This document shows positions 22,060 to 34,429 of a stretch of 64,000 nucleotides of DNA, piece by piece. Numbering within the stretch: the first letter of the stretch is position 1; the number at the start of each line of letters is the position of its first letter. The notes below the pieces were generated by a model. That model did no database searches. It had not been told where the DNA came from and was given only the letters and a program-made list of their open reading frames with translations. Where the stretch lies: contig NC_089753.1 of NCBI RefSeq assembly GCF_040412425.1, forward strand, positions 38,218,913 through 38,282,912. Reading direction: 5' to 3'. The DNA is from Macrobrachium rosenbergii. Its lineage: Eukaryota > Arthropoda > Malacostraca > Decapoda > Palaemonidae. A program made the position numbers and the translations under genes.

Positions 22060-22480
22060 ACTATAATGGGAACTTTGAAAACAGGACGAACAAGTCGCTT
22101 ACGATTCCAATGAAAGGAACGAGAAAATTCCCGTTACAGCTTATATATATAATTACTGCGGACGAAACAGCAGTACAACCTGAGACGGGCAAAACTGATC
22201 CCAATAAACTAAAAGGCCGTACAATAAACCTTTTCATCCCGAAGTACAAGATTACGAGACTCGACGTAGATCCCCTCTAACCATGAAAGAAGGAGAAAAA
22301 AAAAAAGGGTTCCCGAAAAAATCCCAGTGATAAAACAATCATTGCGGACGGAATAGTCGTACTACACGTTGAGACCTACAGAAATGACCGTAATATAACC
22401 GGAATCTCATAACCGTAGCTCTTTCATCCGGACGTAAACGATTAAGACACTCAATGCCGAGAACTTCCCGAGCCATCAAA
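22060..22480. repeat. Decayed ~188 bp tandem duplication
   Basis: TTACTGCGGACGAAACAG at 22152 and TCATTGCGGACGGAATAG at about 22340 begin two related stretches. They also share 'TTTCATCC', then CGATTAAGACACTC against AGATTACGAGACTC. Divergence is high and the boundaries are uncertain. Confidence 0.55.
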
Positions 22481-22690
22481 ACATGACGGGTCCTAACGCA
22501 GACGAAATTCCCTGGCACGCGTAACGTCAACATGGCCGAGAAGAGGAACTACGCTTGCGGCGACCGGAATTTCTCCGCCAGGTATCTCCCGACCGGATAC
22601 CTGATCCCTTCGGATCGCGTGGGGATCGCGACGCTCAAAGGGGCACGCGTGCCCAGCGTTGAAGGTCGGCTTCAGGTGGGCATAGCTGAT
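22480..22690 (+). other. GC-rich, CpG-rich island with possible short exon
   Basis: This ~200 bp block is clearly more GC- and CpG-rich than its flanks. It contains CAACATGG at 22529, a good eukaryotic start context. An open frame follows (MAEKRNYACGDRNFSARY...), and CAG|GTGGGC at about 22677 could be a splice donor. The minus strand is also open, as expected of CpG-rich sequence. I do not recognise the peptide, and without RNA evidence this may be only a GC island. Confidence 0.25.
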
Positions 22691-23158
22691 AAATTCTTGA
22701 AGGTTTGGCAAAATATTTTCATCGCATTTTCTACTTTTCTTTGCTTTACCCCAAGTGTTACTTTTGATGCTGTTAATCCAGGCTTGGCTTATTCCTCGAT
22801 TAAAAGAATATAAAGCGAATGTTCTTAGATCTGAAAGCTATCTCAAGTATCACGTTGCACTGAAGAAAAATTCAGGAAAATCTTAAAGGTAACATCTGCA
22901 AATTTCTTGAGGCCTTGCACGATAAAAATTTCTAACAAAGATTAGTTTATTGATTAATCAACACTTGTTAATATATTAATCTGATAACAGTTCTTGGGAC
23001 ATCGAGAAATATATCTGATGTAAAAGCATGTCATTCTCGATACCAATGATGATTAAAAACTACATAAAAATATTTGAAAATAATATTTACAAAACTGGAT
23101 CAGAACTTTAAAATAAAATTTAGTAACTACGTCATTTGAAAACACGAGGAATATAAGT
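22691..23158. other. AT-rich unique sequence
   Basis: No array or gene signal recognised. Confidence 0.5.
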
Positions 23159-23257
<99 letters not shown>

Positions 23258-23275
23258 TCATAATACATATGTATG

Positions 23276-23328
<53 letters not shown>
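23159..23328. repeat. (GT)n(AT)n and second (AT)n
   Basis: GT 23159-23169, AT 23170-23256, 22 bp spacer, AT 23279-23328. Confidence 0.96.
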
Positions 23329-23331
<3 letters not shown>

Positions 23332-23703
23332 TATATACAACGTGATCCATTAACATATTCACCAAGTGATATAGGTTAACGTTGGACGCGAAAGTTTCCA
23401 GGCGTTCATTATCATGCGAACGTGGCAACAGAGACCCGAATATGCTCATTTAATCGTGCTCAGTAACACGCTTCCCCTTGTGCTACTTTCGGTAATTAGT
23501 TGACATTTAAAAGCCATGTGTTTCTATGTGGTCAGTTTGGACGTTATTGAAGCATTTACTTTAAAGCATTTACTTTAAGATATATTAGCTGTGTCTTCGG
23601 AATTGGATTATGAATACACAGGAGTGTCTAACTTACTTTTAACTAAAATATCTTCGTGGGTTGATTAATGATTGTTAAAATGCTACGAGGGAGACAATTC
23701 CAT

Positions 23704-23704
<1 letters not shown>
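23329..23704. other. Unique sequence, nothing recognised
   Basis: Non-repetitive apart from a short 'AGCATTTACTTTAA' direct repeat near 23553-23580. Confidence 0.5.
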
Positions 23705-23786
<82 letters not shown>

Positions 23787-23918
23787 TTCTTATTACATTT
23801 TACTCGTTTTCCACAGGAAGATGTTAATATTCGTGCAACTTATTCCGGACCTGGAAATGAAGCCTGACAAAGAAAGGTAATTACGAGAGCAAAGCCCACT
23901 GAAGAAGACATGTGCCTC

Positions 23919-23990
<72 letters not shown>
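23705..23990. repeat. Two (GA)n microsatellites
   Basis: GA 23705-23781 ending in G7, and GA 23922-23990. Confidence 0.97.
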
Positions 23991-23992
<2 letters not shown>

Positions 23993-24027
23993 ATTATCCC
24001 TCATTTCTTTCGTTAGCTTCCTTTTTG

Positions 24028-24068
<41 letters not shown>

Positions 24069-24095
24069 TTATTATTATTATTATTATTATTATTT
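24028..24095. repeat. Compound (TAC)n(TAT)n
   Basis: About 13 TAC/ACT units (24028-24067) turn into ATT units (24066-24094). Confidence 0.96.
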
Positions 24096-24139
24096 TCTTC
24101 TGTTGCGGTAGTACTAACAACAGTATTAGGAATAAAAAC

Positions 24140-24600
24140 GAAAACAAATTCAGAACTCAAGGAGTCCTCCACGACACGTAAAGGAGATCGGTCCGGCACG
24201 CCCGAGCACCGTGGAATCAACAGCGCCCCCACCCACCCCCTACCCCCACATCTCCAGACTCACGCATCGCAACCATTCCCATAGAGTACGAAGGCATCCG
24301 CGTTCATCCGCACTCACCCACCCTCATCCGGAAGCGGGCTGACGAAAAGTTTAGGTGAGGAGTGTCACGGCGGGGGAAAACCCGCTTATTAAGCGCTCGA
24401 TCTGGAGCGAAAATGTGGAGGGAGAGAGGAAGGGGGGGAGGGGGAATGCTGACGGCGGGAACTCCGAGACTTTCTCCCCTTCGGCGCGCTGCCGTAATTG
24501 CGGCTGTAATCCTTCATTACGCCGCGTCGATCGCATGACGGCGACGAAAACGAAACGGCGTCCCACTTCCGAGCAGGGAAAATCAGACTGACTCAAGGAA
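24140..24600. other. GC-rich island
   Basis: CpG-rich sequence with words such as GGCGCGCTGCCGTAATTGCG and CGCCGCGTCGATCGCATGAC, and a GGGGGGGAGGGGG run near 24432. Both strands are open for about 80 codons, as expected when stops are depleted by GC content. No peptide is recognised. It might be a promoter-associated island, but there is no transcript evidence. Confidence 0.4.
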
Positions 24601-24605
24601 ATCCT

Positions 24606-25044
24606 TCGGCGGGATTTCGGAAATAACTCGATTTGGGAAATAACTTGATTTGGGAAATAACTTGATTTAGGAAATAAGTTGATTTGGGAAATAAGTTGAT
24701 TTGGGAAATAACTCGACTCGAGGAATAACTTGATTTGAGAAATAACTTGATTTGGGAAATAACTCGACTTGAGGAATAACTTGATTTGGGAAATAACTCG
24801 ATTTGGGAAATAACTTGAATTGGGAAATAACTCGTTTTGGGAAACAACTTGATTTGGGAAATAAGTTGATCTGGGAAATAACTTGATTTGGGAAATAACT
24901 CGATCTGGGAAATAACTCGATTAGGAAAATAACTCGAATTGGAAAACAACTTGATTTGGGAAATAACTCGACATGAGAAATAATTTGATTGTGGACATAA
25001 CTCGATCTGGGAAATAACTCGACTTGGGAAATAACTCGATTTGG
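24606..25044. repeat. 17 bp minisatellite, ~26 copies
   Basis: The unit GGGAAATAACTTGATTT and variants (AACTCGATTT, AAGTTGATTT, GAGGAATAACTTGATTT) repeat with few indels. Three units make 51 bp, so the minus strand stays open for 169 codons with a 17-residue repeat (SSYFPNQVISQIKLFPK-like). No fold or family is recognised. Confidence 0.95.
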
Positions 25045-25913
25045 CCTGACAGGTTGCTTTTATTTCGCATGGAGGATGAAATATCTTACCTAACCGTTTC
25101 ATCAGGCCGAGATTGCAGAATATATCGCTGTTAATGGCTGCTACGGTCCAGCGAACTTACCTGGAAGGAAGAAAATAAAACTAATTAATAATAGCAAATG
25201 AGACATACATACATACATACTATTATACATACATACACTCTCACCATTTCACCATAACTGTCTTCATACTTAAAAAGAAAAACGAGCACTTTATAATGAT
25301 ATTTTCTAAGCACTTTGAAAGTTAAAACATAATCATCAAAAGAGAGAGAAAAAAAACATAACCATCAAAAAAGAAAAAAAAAAAAAAAAAAAAAACTCGA
25401 TAAAAAAAAACCTAGAGCTCCCGAACCAAAGAGAAAGGGAAAAAAACGCCTTCCCTAGAGAGAGGTGAGACAGCATGTATGGTCTGAGAAAGTTCGAAAG
25501 AAAGGAAAAGAGAGAAAACTTCCGGCGATTATCGCCAACGGCCGATGACTCCGAGCGTCGATCAACAGAATCGAACGACAAAAATATATAAAACTGGAAT
25601 TCCGAAGACGATCTTCCTGGCAAAAAAAAAAAAAAAAAGTGTTCGGAAGTCTGAAGCATTGGCTTCGTATGATATATTTTTAAGTTTTGTTTCCATTTTT
25701 TTATTTAATATTCTGAATTTTTACACTGCTTATCAACCACCCTCTGGAAAGAGAATCTTCGGAAAAAAAGAAAACAAGCGTTTTAAACATTCATATGTTT
25801 TTTTGTAAATGCTTTACTGTTTAAAATCTTCATCATTATCACTATTATTAATTTATTTCCGGCTTTCTGTGATAAATCGAATACGCATAGTAACACAATC
25901 TCCAAAAATAAAA
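25045..25913. other. A-rich and unique sequence
   Basis: Short ACATACAT run at about 25204-25240, A-rich tract 25363-25397, A16 run near 25622. Frames here are short or homopolymer-driven. Confidence 0.5.
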
Positions 25914-25970
25914 AAAGAAGAAGAAGAAGAAGAAGGAGGAGGAGGAGGAGGAGGAGGAGGAGGAGGAGGA
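25914..25970. repeat. Compound (GAA)n(GGA)n
   Basis: GAA units 25914-25935 pass into GGA units 25935-25970. Confidence 0.96.
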
Positions 25971-26121
25971 TAAATAATTGCAGCAAAGAACAGAAAAAAA
26001 CTAAAACCGCAGATCTAATAAAACGATGACTTGACATTCTGATAAATCACAATTTACCCAACTGTGACAATTTACTGCACAACAAATGGATGCCTACCTG
26101 ATATTTGCTAACTGCGGGTTA

Positions 26122-26124
<3 letters not shown>

Positions 26125-26206
<82 letters not shown>

Positions 26207-26266
26207 TCAGTTCAGGTCATCGAGTACAACGGGATGTTTTAGTTTAAGAATTTCCTCAGCGGGTAA

Positions 26267-26301
<35 letters not shown>
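26125..26301. repeat. Two (GA)n microsatellites
   Basis: GA 26125-26203 and GA 26270-26301. Confidence 0.97.
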
Positions 26302-26305
<4 letters not shown>

Positions 26306-26767
26306 TTTCTCTTAACTATATCAAGGGCATATATAACAAAATAGTAACAATAATAATTATAACGCGTTAGTTACCTATTACTGTTATTTTTATATCATTG
26401 CCAAACTAAATAAAAATGAAAACAAATAAAAAAAAAATATAGACCCAGAGAGCAAAATACCAGAAATAAATGATTCAAACTGACACGAATGTTTGCCCGA
26501 TGAAAGAAAATCCAATAAAAGTGCAAAATTGAGCAATTTCATGGCGGCTGCTGTTTCAAGCAATATTAACGCCAAACACGGGTGATATTGCTTTACGCTT
26601 GTTTCTGCTTTCCTCCCAGTTTTGATTAAACGATGCGAGAAAAAAATGAAAAAGACGCGTCTATTAAGCTTAAGAATTAGGGCAAATGAAAAGCTCATCT
26701 TGTAGGCTACCCACAGTAAGTGTGTACATATATGCATACACATGTAAGTAGCCTACATACATACATA

Positions 26768-26769
<2 letters not shown>
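26302..26769. other. AT-rich unique sequence
   Basis: No array or gene signal recognised. Confidence 0.5.
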
Positions 26770-26847
<78 letters not shown>

Positions 26848-26953
26848 GCTATATAGACTAATATATATTTATATATATACATACACATATATATTATCTA
26901 TATATGTATATTTATATATAACTATAAAATACTTTCTGTTAAAATAGAATTTC

Positions 26954-27045
<92 letters not shown>

Positions 27046-27115
27046 TATATATTTCTATATATATGTGTGTATATATATATATAATATATATTACATAAAA
27101 TTCGATGTATGTACG
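26770..27115. repeat. (TC)n(AT)n and AT mosaics
   Basis: TC 26770-26807, AT 26806-26845, AT-rich mosaic, then AT 26962-27020 and broken AT to about 27100. Confidence 0.93.
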
Positions 27116-28155
27116 TACATTTTTATATATTTAGTCTGCTAATTGGGTCACATAACTGTCATTTAACCTGAGGTTTATTCCATTGCGGAAGAGCATTTTT
27201 CAATCCCCGAAAGTTGCTAAAAAAAAAATCCAGCACTTTACCACAATGCCATCAAGGGGTCAAAAATAGTTTCCACTTATATGTGTATATTCCCACCACG
27301 AGTGAGCGGGATGTTAATGAGTCATTTTTGAGTACGAGAGCAGTGTGTTATAAAAATATATTCCCTCCATATATAAATCTGGAAACTTTTTTACTACACC
27401 AAACAGAATACACTGATTCGAAATACTTCATAGCAAAAAAAAAAGGTTACACTAAACACTTAAAAAAAGAAAACATCAAACTTTTTTCAGTAAACATGAC
27501 CTACGTTTTTACGTCAAAAAGCACAAATAAACAAAACGTGCCGGGCGAAAGCGATGCACCATCACTGAAAATAAATACTCTAAATATTCTAGTACCCTAA
27601 TGTCTAAAAAGAAGAAGGAAAAAAAACTAAATAACAGTTTGCAACCGCAAAAAAATGGGGTGGAAGTCTGCTTACTGACGAAAACATGAAAAATAAAACG
27701 AAAAAAGTTCTAATACTTCTTCCATTACCGAAAGACAAAAATTGCAACATTCCAAACATTTCTGCAAATGCTCGTCACGAGAGCCCTGCAATTCATTTTT
27801 TGCACAGAGCCAACTTGCCTCAGATAGAACATATAAAAAAAAGGGACAAAAATATATTGATATGGAGATATCTTGTGACAAACGGCCTTTTCCCAAAAGT
27901 TCAAGGGTAAAATATTGGCTGAAATATTTTTATGGGAAAATCATACAAGAATTTTTCTTTTTTTGTATATCACTGTTTGTTTCTTTATTCCTTATTCGTC
28001 TGTTTATTCAATTTTCTAAGAATATCATACAGATATTCTCCTTCTTATGTCTGCCCGTAAGTGCTTATTTACTATTTGCATTTTTGTTTCTCTTTGATGG
28101 GAGAGCAACGAAAACGAAAAAATATCAATAGCGACTGAAAGAGATAAAAATAATA

Positions 28156-28157
<2 letters not shown>
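27116..28157. other. AT-rich unique sequence, no supported gene
   Basis: The longest frames not made of simple repeats lie here (128 codons at 27214-27600 plus; 129 codons at 27742-28131 plus, with overlapping frames in other registers). They are Lys/Phe/Ile-rich as expected of random AT-rich DNA, match no family I know, and have no promoter or splice context. Confidence 0.45.

Positions 28158-28221
<64 letters not shown>
28158..28221. repeat. (GA)n microsatellite
   Basis: Pure GA run of about 31 units. Confidence 0.97.
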
Positions 28222-28223
<2 letters not shown>

Positions 28224-28530
28224 AAACCAGGCAAATCCGATGTCCAAAGCAAAAATGTTGAAATTCCGTATATGGAATATTTTGGTTTCATATTCTCTTA
28301 CTTCGCTGTGGCGAACTAAGATAACGGAACAAATCTGGCTAACGGAATTTATTAAAAAGTATATATTTATATTTTTTTCACGGTCTACAAACTTACGAAT
28401 CTTTATAACAACAATATACTCGTACATGATCTGCCGCTACCAGCAAAATCTGAGAGAATTGTAGTAACCACATACAAAAAGATTTGTTCCATACTCTCGC
28501 ATTTTAACTCGTGAGTGTATAGGTGTATAT

Positions 28531-28538
<8 letters not shown>

Positions 28539-28576
<38 letters not shown>

Positions 28577-28630
28577 CATACACACATATACAGAATATAC
28601 ATATACACGAATACACATATTCACACAAAC

Positions 28631-28719
<89 letters not shown>

Positions 28720-28758
28720 CCTTACCATTTTGTCTCACATGTTATTTACATTATATAC

Positions 28759-28820
<62 letters not shown>
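28539..28820. repeat. Cluster of three (AT)n arrays
   Basis: AT 28539-28575, AT 28633-28718 and AT 28762-28820, with CATACACAC-type spacers. Confidence 0.95.
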
Positions 28821-28825
<5 letters not shown>

Positions 28826-28848
28826 GTGTGACAAAATGGTCAGGAAAT
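28717..28848. repeat. Inverted repeat flanking an (AT)n core
   Basis: TTCCTTACCATTTTGTCTCA (28717-28736) is mirrored by TGTGACAAAATGGTCAGGAA (about 28827-28846) across the AT run, with two or three mismatches. Confidence 0.75.
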
Positions 28849-28867
28849 AATGAGTTCAGACAAAACA

Positions 28868-28875
<8 letters not shown>

Positions 28876-28937
<62 letters not shown>

Positions 28938-29226
28938 CACGTCCACCGCAGCTGACGTCACTCTTGTGACGTGGGAAACAATGTTTCCTCGTAATTCCTA
29001 CTTCTTACCATCTGGGATGTTTACACAGTCTTAGGTAGACAATAAAAGTACAAGATGGGGAGGTTGATTCTGTTTATACATCTGTGAAGGCAATTATAAA
29101 TATCATAATTCTCCTTTTCTTTTTTCTGTTTAAATGTCACAAACATTCCAAGCCTCCGGCGAGGGATTATCATAAAACGTTTAGCAGAGATGGTGGAAGT
29201 CTAATGTTTCACTGTAGACGATTAGC

Positions 29227-29296
<70 letters not shown>
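28876..29296. repeat. Two (GA)n microsatellites
   Basis: GA 28876-28933 and GA 29233-29296. The 300 bp between them is unique and unrecognised. Confidence 0.96.
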
Positions 29297-29299
<3 letters not shown>

Positions 29300-29385
29300 C
29301 AAATCTATGTCAACGTGAATCCACCATATAATAAAAACTAGAGGGCAGTCAGAAAACTACATGACATTCAATTATATGAGTAGCG

Positions 29386-29389
<4 letters not shown>

Positions 29390-29450
<61 letters not shown>

Positions 29451-29582
29451 AATTTTATTTCACTTACAGATATAAAGACTGGAATGCCATCTATTAGCAA
29501 ACACTATTGTTCTTAATATTATCCTTACGATTATTATAAAATAACTAGCAGAATACCACCCCTATTTCTTTGCAAAGAGGCA

Positions 29583-29624
<42 letters not shown>
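29390..29624. repeat. Two (TC)n microsatellites
   Basis: TC 29390-29446 and TC 29587-29624. Confidence 0.97.
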
Positions 29625-29627
<3 letters not shown>

Positions 29628-29752
29628 TAAAAAGACTTGTCGCACTTGTCTACTAGTATGGTAGGCCCCTATTATGTGGCAAGGTTGCTGACCGCATTTT
29701 ATAGCCGTTCCCACGGTGTTTATGGCTTATTCTTTGATGGACAATTACCTAT

Positions 29753-29944
29753 TAAGAGCCGCTAACCACAGCCGCAGCACCTTGCTGACGGAGGAGAGAG
29801 AGAGAGACAGAGAGACAGAGAGAGAGAGAGAGATAGGAAAAACTGGTTAAGCAAAGCAATTCTTAATTAATTTCCCAAAATATCAACAAAAAGTTATTTT
29901 TAAACATGATCATTTACGAGCCGCTAACCACAGCAGTAGCAAAT

Positions 29945-30026
<82 letters not shown>

Positions 30027-30193
30027 GTTATACTGGTTACACAAAGCAATTCTTAATTATTTTCCGAAAATATCAATATAATATTCTTAAACTTACATGA
30101 TCATTTACGAGCCGCTAACCAAAGTCACAACAACTTATTGACAGAGGATTATTATCATTATTAAAGTAGTTTAACCAGACCACCGAGTATTGA

Positions 30194-30248
<55 letters not shown>

Positions 30249-30345
30249 CTGGTCACACAATGCAATTTTTAATGATCTTTCGAAAACATCAAGATAATGC
30301 TATTTTTCAATTCACATAAACATGATCGTTACTTGTGCTATTCAT
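29753..30345 (+). repeat. Three tandem units each carrying a (GA)n
   Basis: Units start with GAGCCGCTAACC at about 29756, 29918 and 30108. Each runs through TTGCTGA or TATTGACAGAGG, a GA run (29793-29832, 29950-30023, 30200-30243), 'ACTGGTTACACAAAGCAATT' and 'CATGATCATTTAC'. The third unit holds a 39 bp SINE scrap that units 1 and 2 lack. Confidence 0.9.
30136..30200 (-). mobile_element. 5'-truncated SINE I insertion with 13 bp TSD
   Basis: TATTGACAGAGGA occurs exactly at 30136-30148 and 30188-30200. The 39 bp between them (30149-30187), read on the minus strand, is 'GGTGGTCTGGTTAAACTACT' followed by an ATAATGATAATAA-like tail. That matches the 3' end of the SINE copies at 44649 and 61085. 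A severely 5'-truncated copy with a target-site duplication is the signature of target-primed reverse transcription. Confidence 0.85.
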
Positions 30346-30356
30346 TTTTTTGTTAG

Positions 30357-31283
<927 letters not shown>

Positions 31284-31333
<50 letters not shown>
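31284..31333. repeat. (GA)n microsatellite
   Basis: GA run ending in a G6 run. Confidence 0.97.
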
Positions 31334-31734
31334 ACCTGTCAGTTTAGACGAAAGCTACAGAACGGGAAAAAGATTCTTTTGAAATTATTAAATAAATAAT
31401 TTTCTTTATATGATAATTATTATTCCTAATGAGCCCATATTTATGTTAAACAAACCTAAGCTAAAGTACTTTAACTTACAAAGATATCTTCTACTAAACG
31501 GAAGGACCGCATGGGAAACAACACAAAACAGAATGAAACAAATTACAAGTAAATAAAGATTGACCACAAGCAATAAATATACATACTAAGGATTATCATG
31601 TCCTCACCGTAGGTCTACTATGAAACCATAAGTCTTCTATTTCTACTGTCAGAGGAAAGGAAAATATCAGATCAGAGGAAACGAAACTCAGTACAGAAAA
31701 CGACATTTTTCATAACTGGACAATTTTCAGACGA

Positions 31735-32035
31735 TGGAATATAAAAATTTAGGCCACAGGCTAAGCGCTGGGACCTATGAGGTTACTCAGCGCTGAAAGG
31801 GAAATTGATAGTGAAAAGCCTTTAAAGGTGTAACAGGAGGAAAACCTCGCAGTTGCACCCTGAAACAACAGTAAGGAGAAGATGGAAGGTAAGATGGCAG
31901 AAAGAGATAATGAACAGAGGTCCAGTAAAAGGACTGAAAGGTGTTACAGCTAGGGGTCGAAGAGACGCTGCAAAGTATCTTAAGTAATGCCTACAGTACA
32001 CGGCGCGAGGTGCACTGACGGTATTATCCCCTTAG
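31735..32035 (+). repeat. Family B, copy 3 (uninterrupted)
   Basis: Full-length copy with the AGCGCTG/CAGCGCT hairpin at about 31764-31794, AACAGGAGGAAAACCTCG, the intact purine-rich middle (AAGATGGCAGAAAGAGATAA) and GAGACGCTGCAAAG. It ends near 'CCCCTTAGGGG'. Useful as the reference for copies split by GA. Confidence 0.85.
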
Positions 32036-32251
32036 GGGAACTCCTTCTACATTCAAACTCTTGACAGATAGACCTTTTCCTGATAGGCCAGCCGTATCAT
32101 GAACATTAAGTGTAACATTAGTATTGCGGTATCATTACGGAAGTCATGATCGAATCATCATCCTTGAGATTAATTATATTCACCCCAAAAAGGAGTCATG
32201 CATTATACAAAAGATAACAGGTGATTTTTCGATCAACGAAAAAAAAAGCAA

Positions 32252-32672
32252 GTAAAAAATGCGCCGAGGTTTCTTCAGCGCAATCGAGTTTTCTGTACAG
32301 CGTATAATCAAAGCCACAAGAAAATAGATCTATCTTTCGGTGGTCTCGGTATAATGCTGTATGAGCAGCGGCCCATGAAACTTTAACCACGGGCCGGTGG
32401 TGGCATGTCCTATTTCGTTGCCAGAAGCACGATTATGGCTAACTTTAACCTTAAATCAAATAAAAACTACTGAGGCTAGAGGGATGCAATTTGATATGTT
32501 TGATGATTGGAGGGTGGATTATAAACATACCAATTTGCAGCCCTCTAGCCTCAGTAGTTTTTAAGACCTAAGGGCGGACAGAAAGAGTGCGGACAGAAAA
32601 GTGTGGACAGAATAAAGTGAGGACGGACAGACAAAGCCGGCAGAAAAGTTTTCTTTTACAGAAAACTAAAAA
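32252..32672 (+). mobile_element. Multi-hairpin element family A, copy 3 (subfamily A1)
   Basis: Carries the 5' GCGCCGAGG hairpin, a degraded hairpin 2 (CCACAAGAAA against TTTCGGTGG), the large hairpin at 32462-32562, an expanded set of 'GCGGACAGA'-like units and the terminal AGTTTTC/GAAAACT hairpin. The minus-strand frame at 32196-32390 is not considered a gene. Confidence 0.85.
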
Positions 32673-33051
32673 CCATGCATAAAGTCATTTTGCTATTAAC
32701 AAAATAGTTTGGTGTGTTACTTTGGAAATATTGGATGTGTGAGCAAGTCGCCCATAAAAGAGGCTCTCTTGATAAAATCATCACTAAGTTAGAGAGATAT
32801 AAATGACAGCTGGGTATTCGTGATAAAAGACCAGCTGCCGAATGAAGGTTCAGCAAATCAAATTGACCTCTAAGTTAAATGAATAAAAATAAATAAATAA
32901 ATGGCAGCTGGCATTCTTGATACAAGACCAACTCCCAAAGAATGTTCTGCAAAACATCAAATTGTTCCCGTACACTACAAATACCTTTAGGGTAATACAA
33001 GATACTTTTTAACAAAGCTATAAAATGGCCCGAATATAATTTAATCACATA

Positions 33052-33335
33052 AATAAATGAAAAATGCTGTAAAATCACCTAAATGTCATTAAATCACACA
33101 ATTAAAAAATGCTATAACATCACCCGACTATCATTAAATTACATCAATGAAAATGTGCTATAAAATCACCAAATATTATTAAATCACATCATTAACTGAA
33201 AAATGCTATAAAACCACCCATCATTAAATCACATACATGAAAAAATACTATAAAATCACCCAAATACCATTAAATCACATCATTAATTTGAAAAAATCCC
33301 ATAAAATCACCGGACTATCATTAAATCACACCAGT
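33052..33335. repeat. ~47 bp minisatellite, 6 copies
   Basis: Units of the type ATGAAAAATGCTATAAAATC + ACCCAAATATCATTAAATCA + CA repeat with small indels. Confidence 0.88.
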
Positions 33336-33645
33336 TACAAAAATCATAATTAACACCCCATTTCACTTCAACAACAACATCCATCGGTAGATTCTACAAG
33401 AACCGCACAGCCGGGCACAGACGATAAGAGGACCTTGACCGACCCCAACGAAAACAGCCGAAAATTCGCAACAGAAAAATCATTAAGCCCAACATAAACA
33501 GCCGCAAAGACACACTTCCGGGAGACCACAAAAGCAAAGGAACCACCTCAACCCTCTTGCCCAAAATTACTCAAGTGAGTCACGTGGGATAATCTCTTAT
33601 ATAAATAAGCATCATCAAAGGGCTCTCTCGGCGCTACTATTCTAT

Positions 33646-33646
<1 letters not shown>

Positions 33647-33685
<39 letters not shown>

Positions 33686-33741
33686 ACACAACAATGGATG
33701 GGCTATGGCGGCAACAGAGAGAATCTGTGCACCTGGATGAG

Positions 33742-33797
<56 letters not shown>
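33647..33797. repeat. Two (GA)n microsatellites
   Basis: GA 33647-33682 and GA 33743-33797. Confidence 0.96.
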
Positions 33798-33799
<2 letters not shown>

Positions 33800-33870
33800 G
33801 AGTGGAGAAAAGAAGGGTATGGAAAAAATGAGCTAAGATGGGGTAAAACTGGCGATGATGCGGAGAAATT

Positions 33871-33939
33871 TGATTTATGAAATTTAGGCTGTCAAAATAA
33901 GCACTGGGGCACTTTCGGCCATTCAGCACTGAAGACAAT

Positions 33940-34013
<74 letters not shown>

Positions 34014-34193
34014 TGGAGTATCAGGGTGCAACTAACAACTAACAAATGGTTAGAGAGGATGGACAGCAAGACTGAAGGAAAAAATCGAGAACGGTGGTAA
34101 AATAACAGGCAAAAATCTGGATACAGCTGGGGGCCAAATGGAAGTAGTAAACCCCTTTTAGTAATGCCTACAGTGCACCATATGAGGTGCAGC
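33871..34193 (+). repeat. Family B, copy 4 (divergent, GA-interrupted)
   Basis: Recognisable words in family order: AAGCACTGGGGCA, GGCCATTCAGCACTGAAGAC, a (GA)n at 33942-34010, GGACAGCAAGACTGAAGGAA, CAGCTGGGGGCCAAATGGAA and AATGCCTACAGTGCACCATA. The GA sits just after the 5' hairpin, a different place from copy 2. Confidence 0.75.
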
Positions 34194-34429
34194 AGGAACA
34201 CAGTAGCGAAAGCCGACAAGCAGCAAAGCTAAATAGTTACGTCGTGGGGATAGCAAAGCAAGACAACGAATAAAAAGAATAAAATAACAGAGATAAAGCA
34301 ATGATAGAGGGGGAAACAGTAAAAGGGATAAAGACAAGGCGAACACGCATTTTAAAGAAATACAAAGAATAAAACAAAAGTTGATAAGGAAACTAATAAA
34401 GGCGAAAGGTAAAAAAAAAATAAGAGTTT

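Noticed and set aside
27214..28131. Frames of 128 and 129 codons without simple repeats
   Set aside because: AT-rich composition, several overlapping registers open, no family resemblance, and no promoter or splice context.
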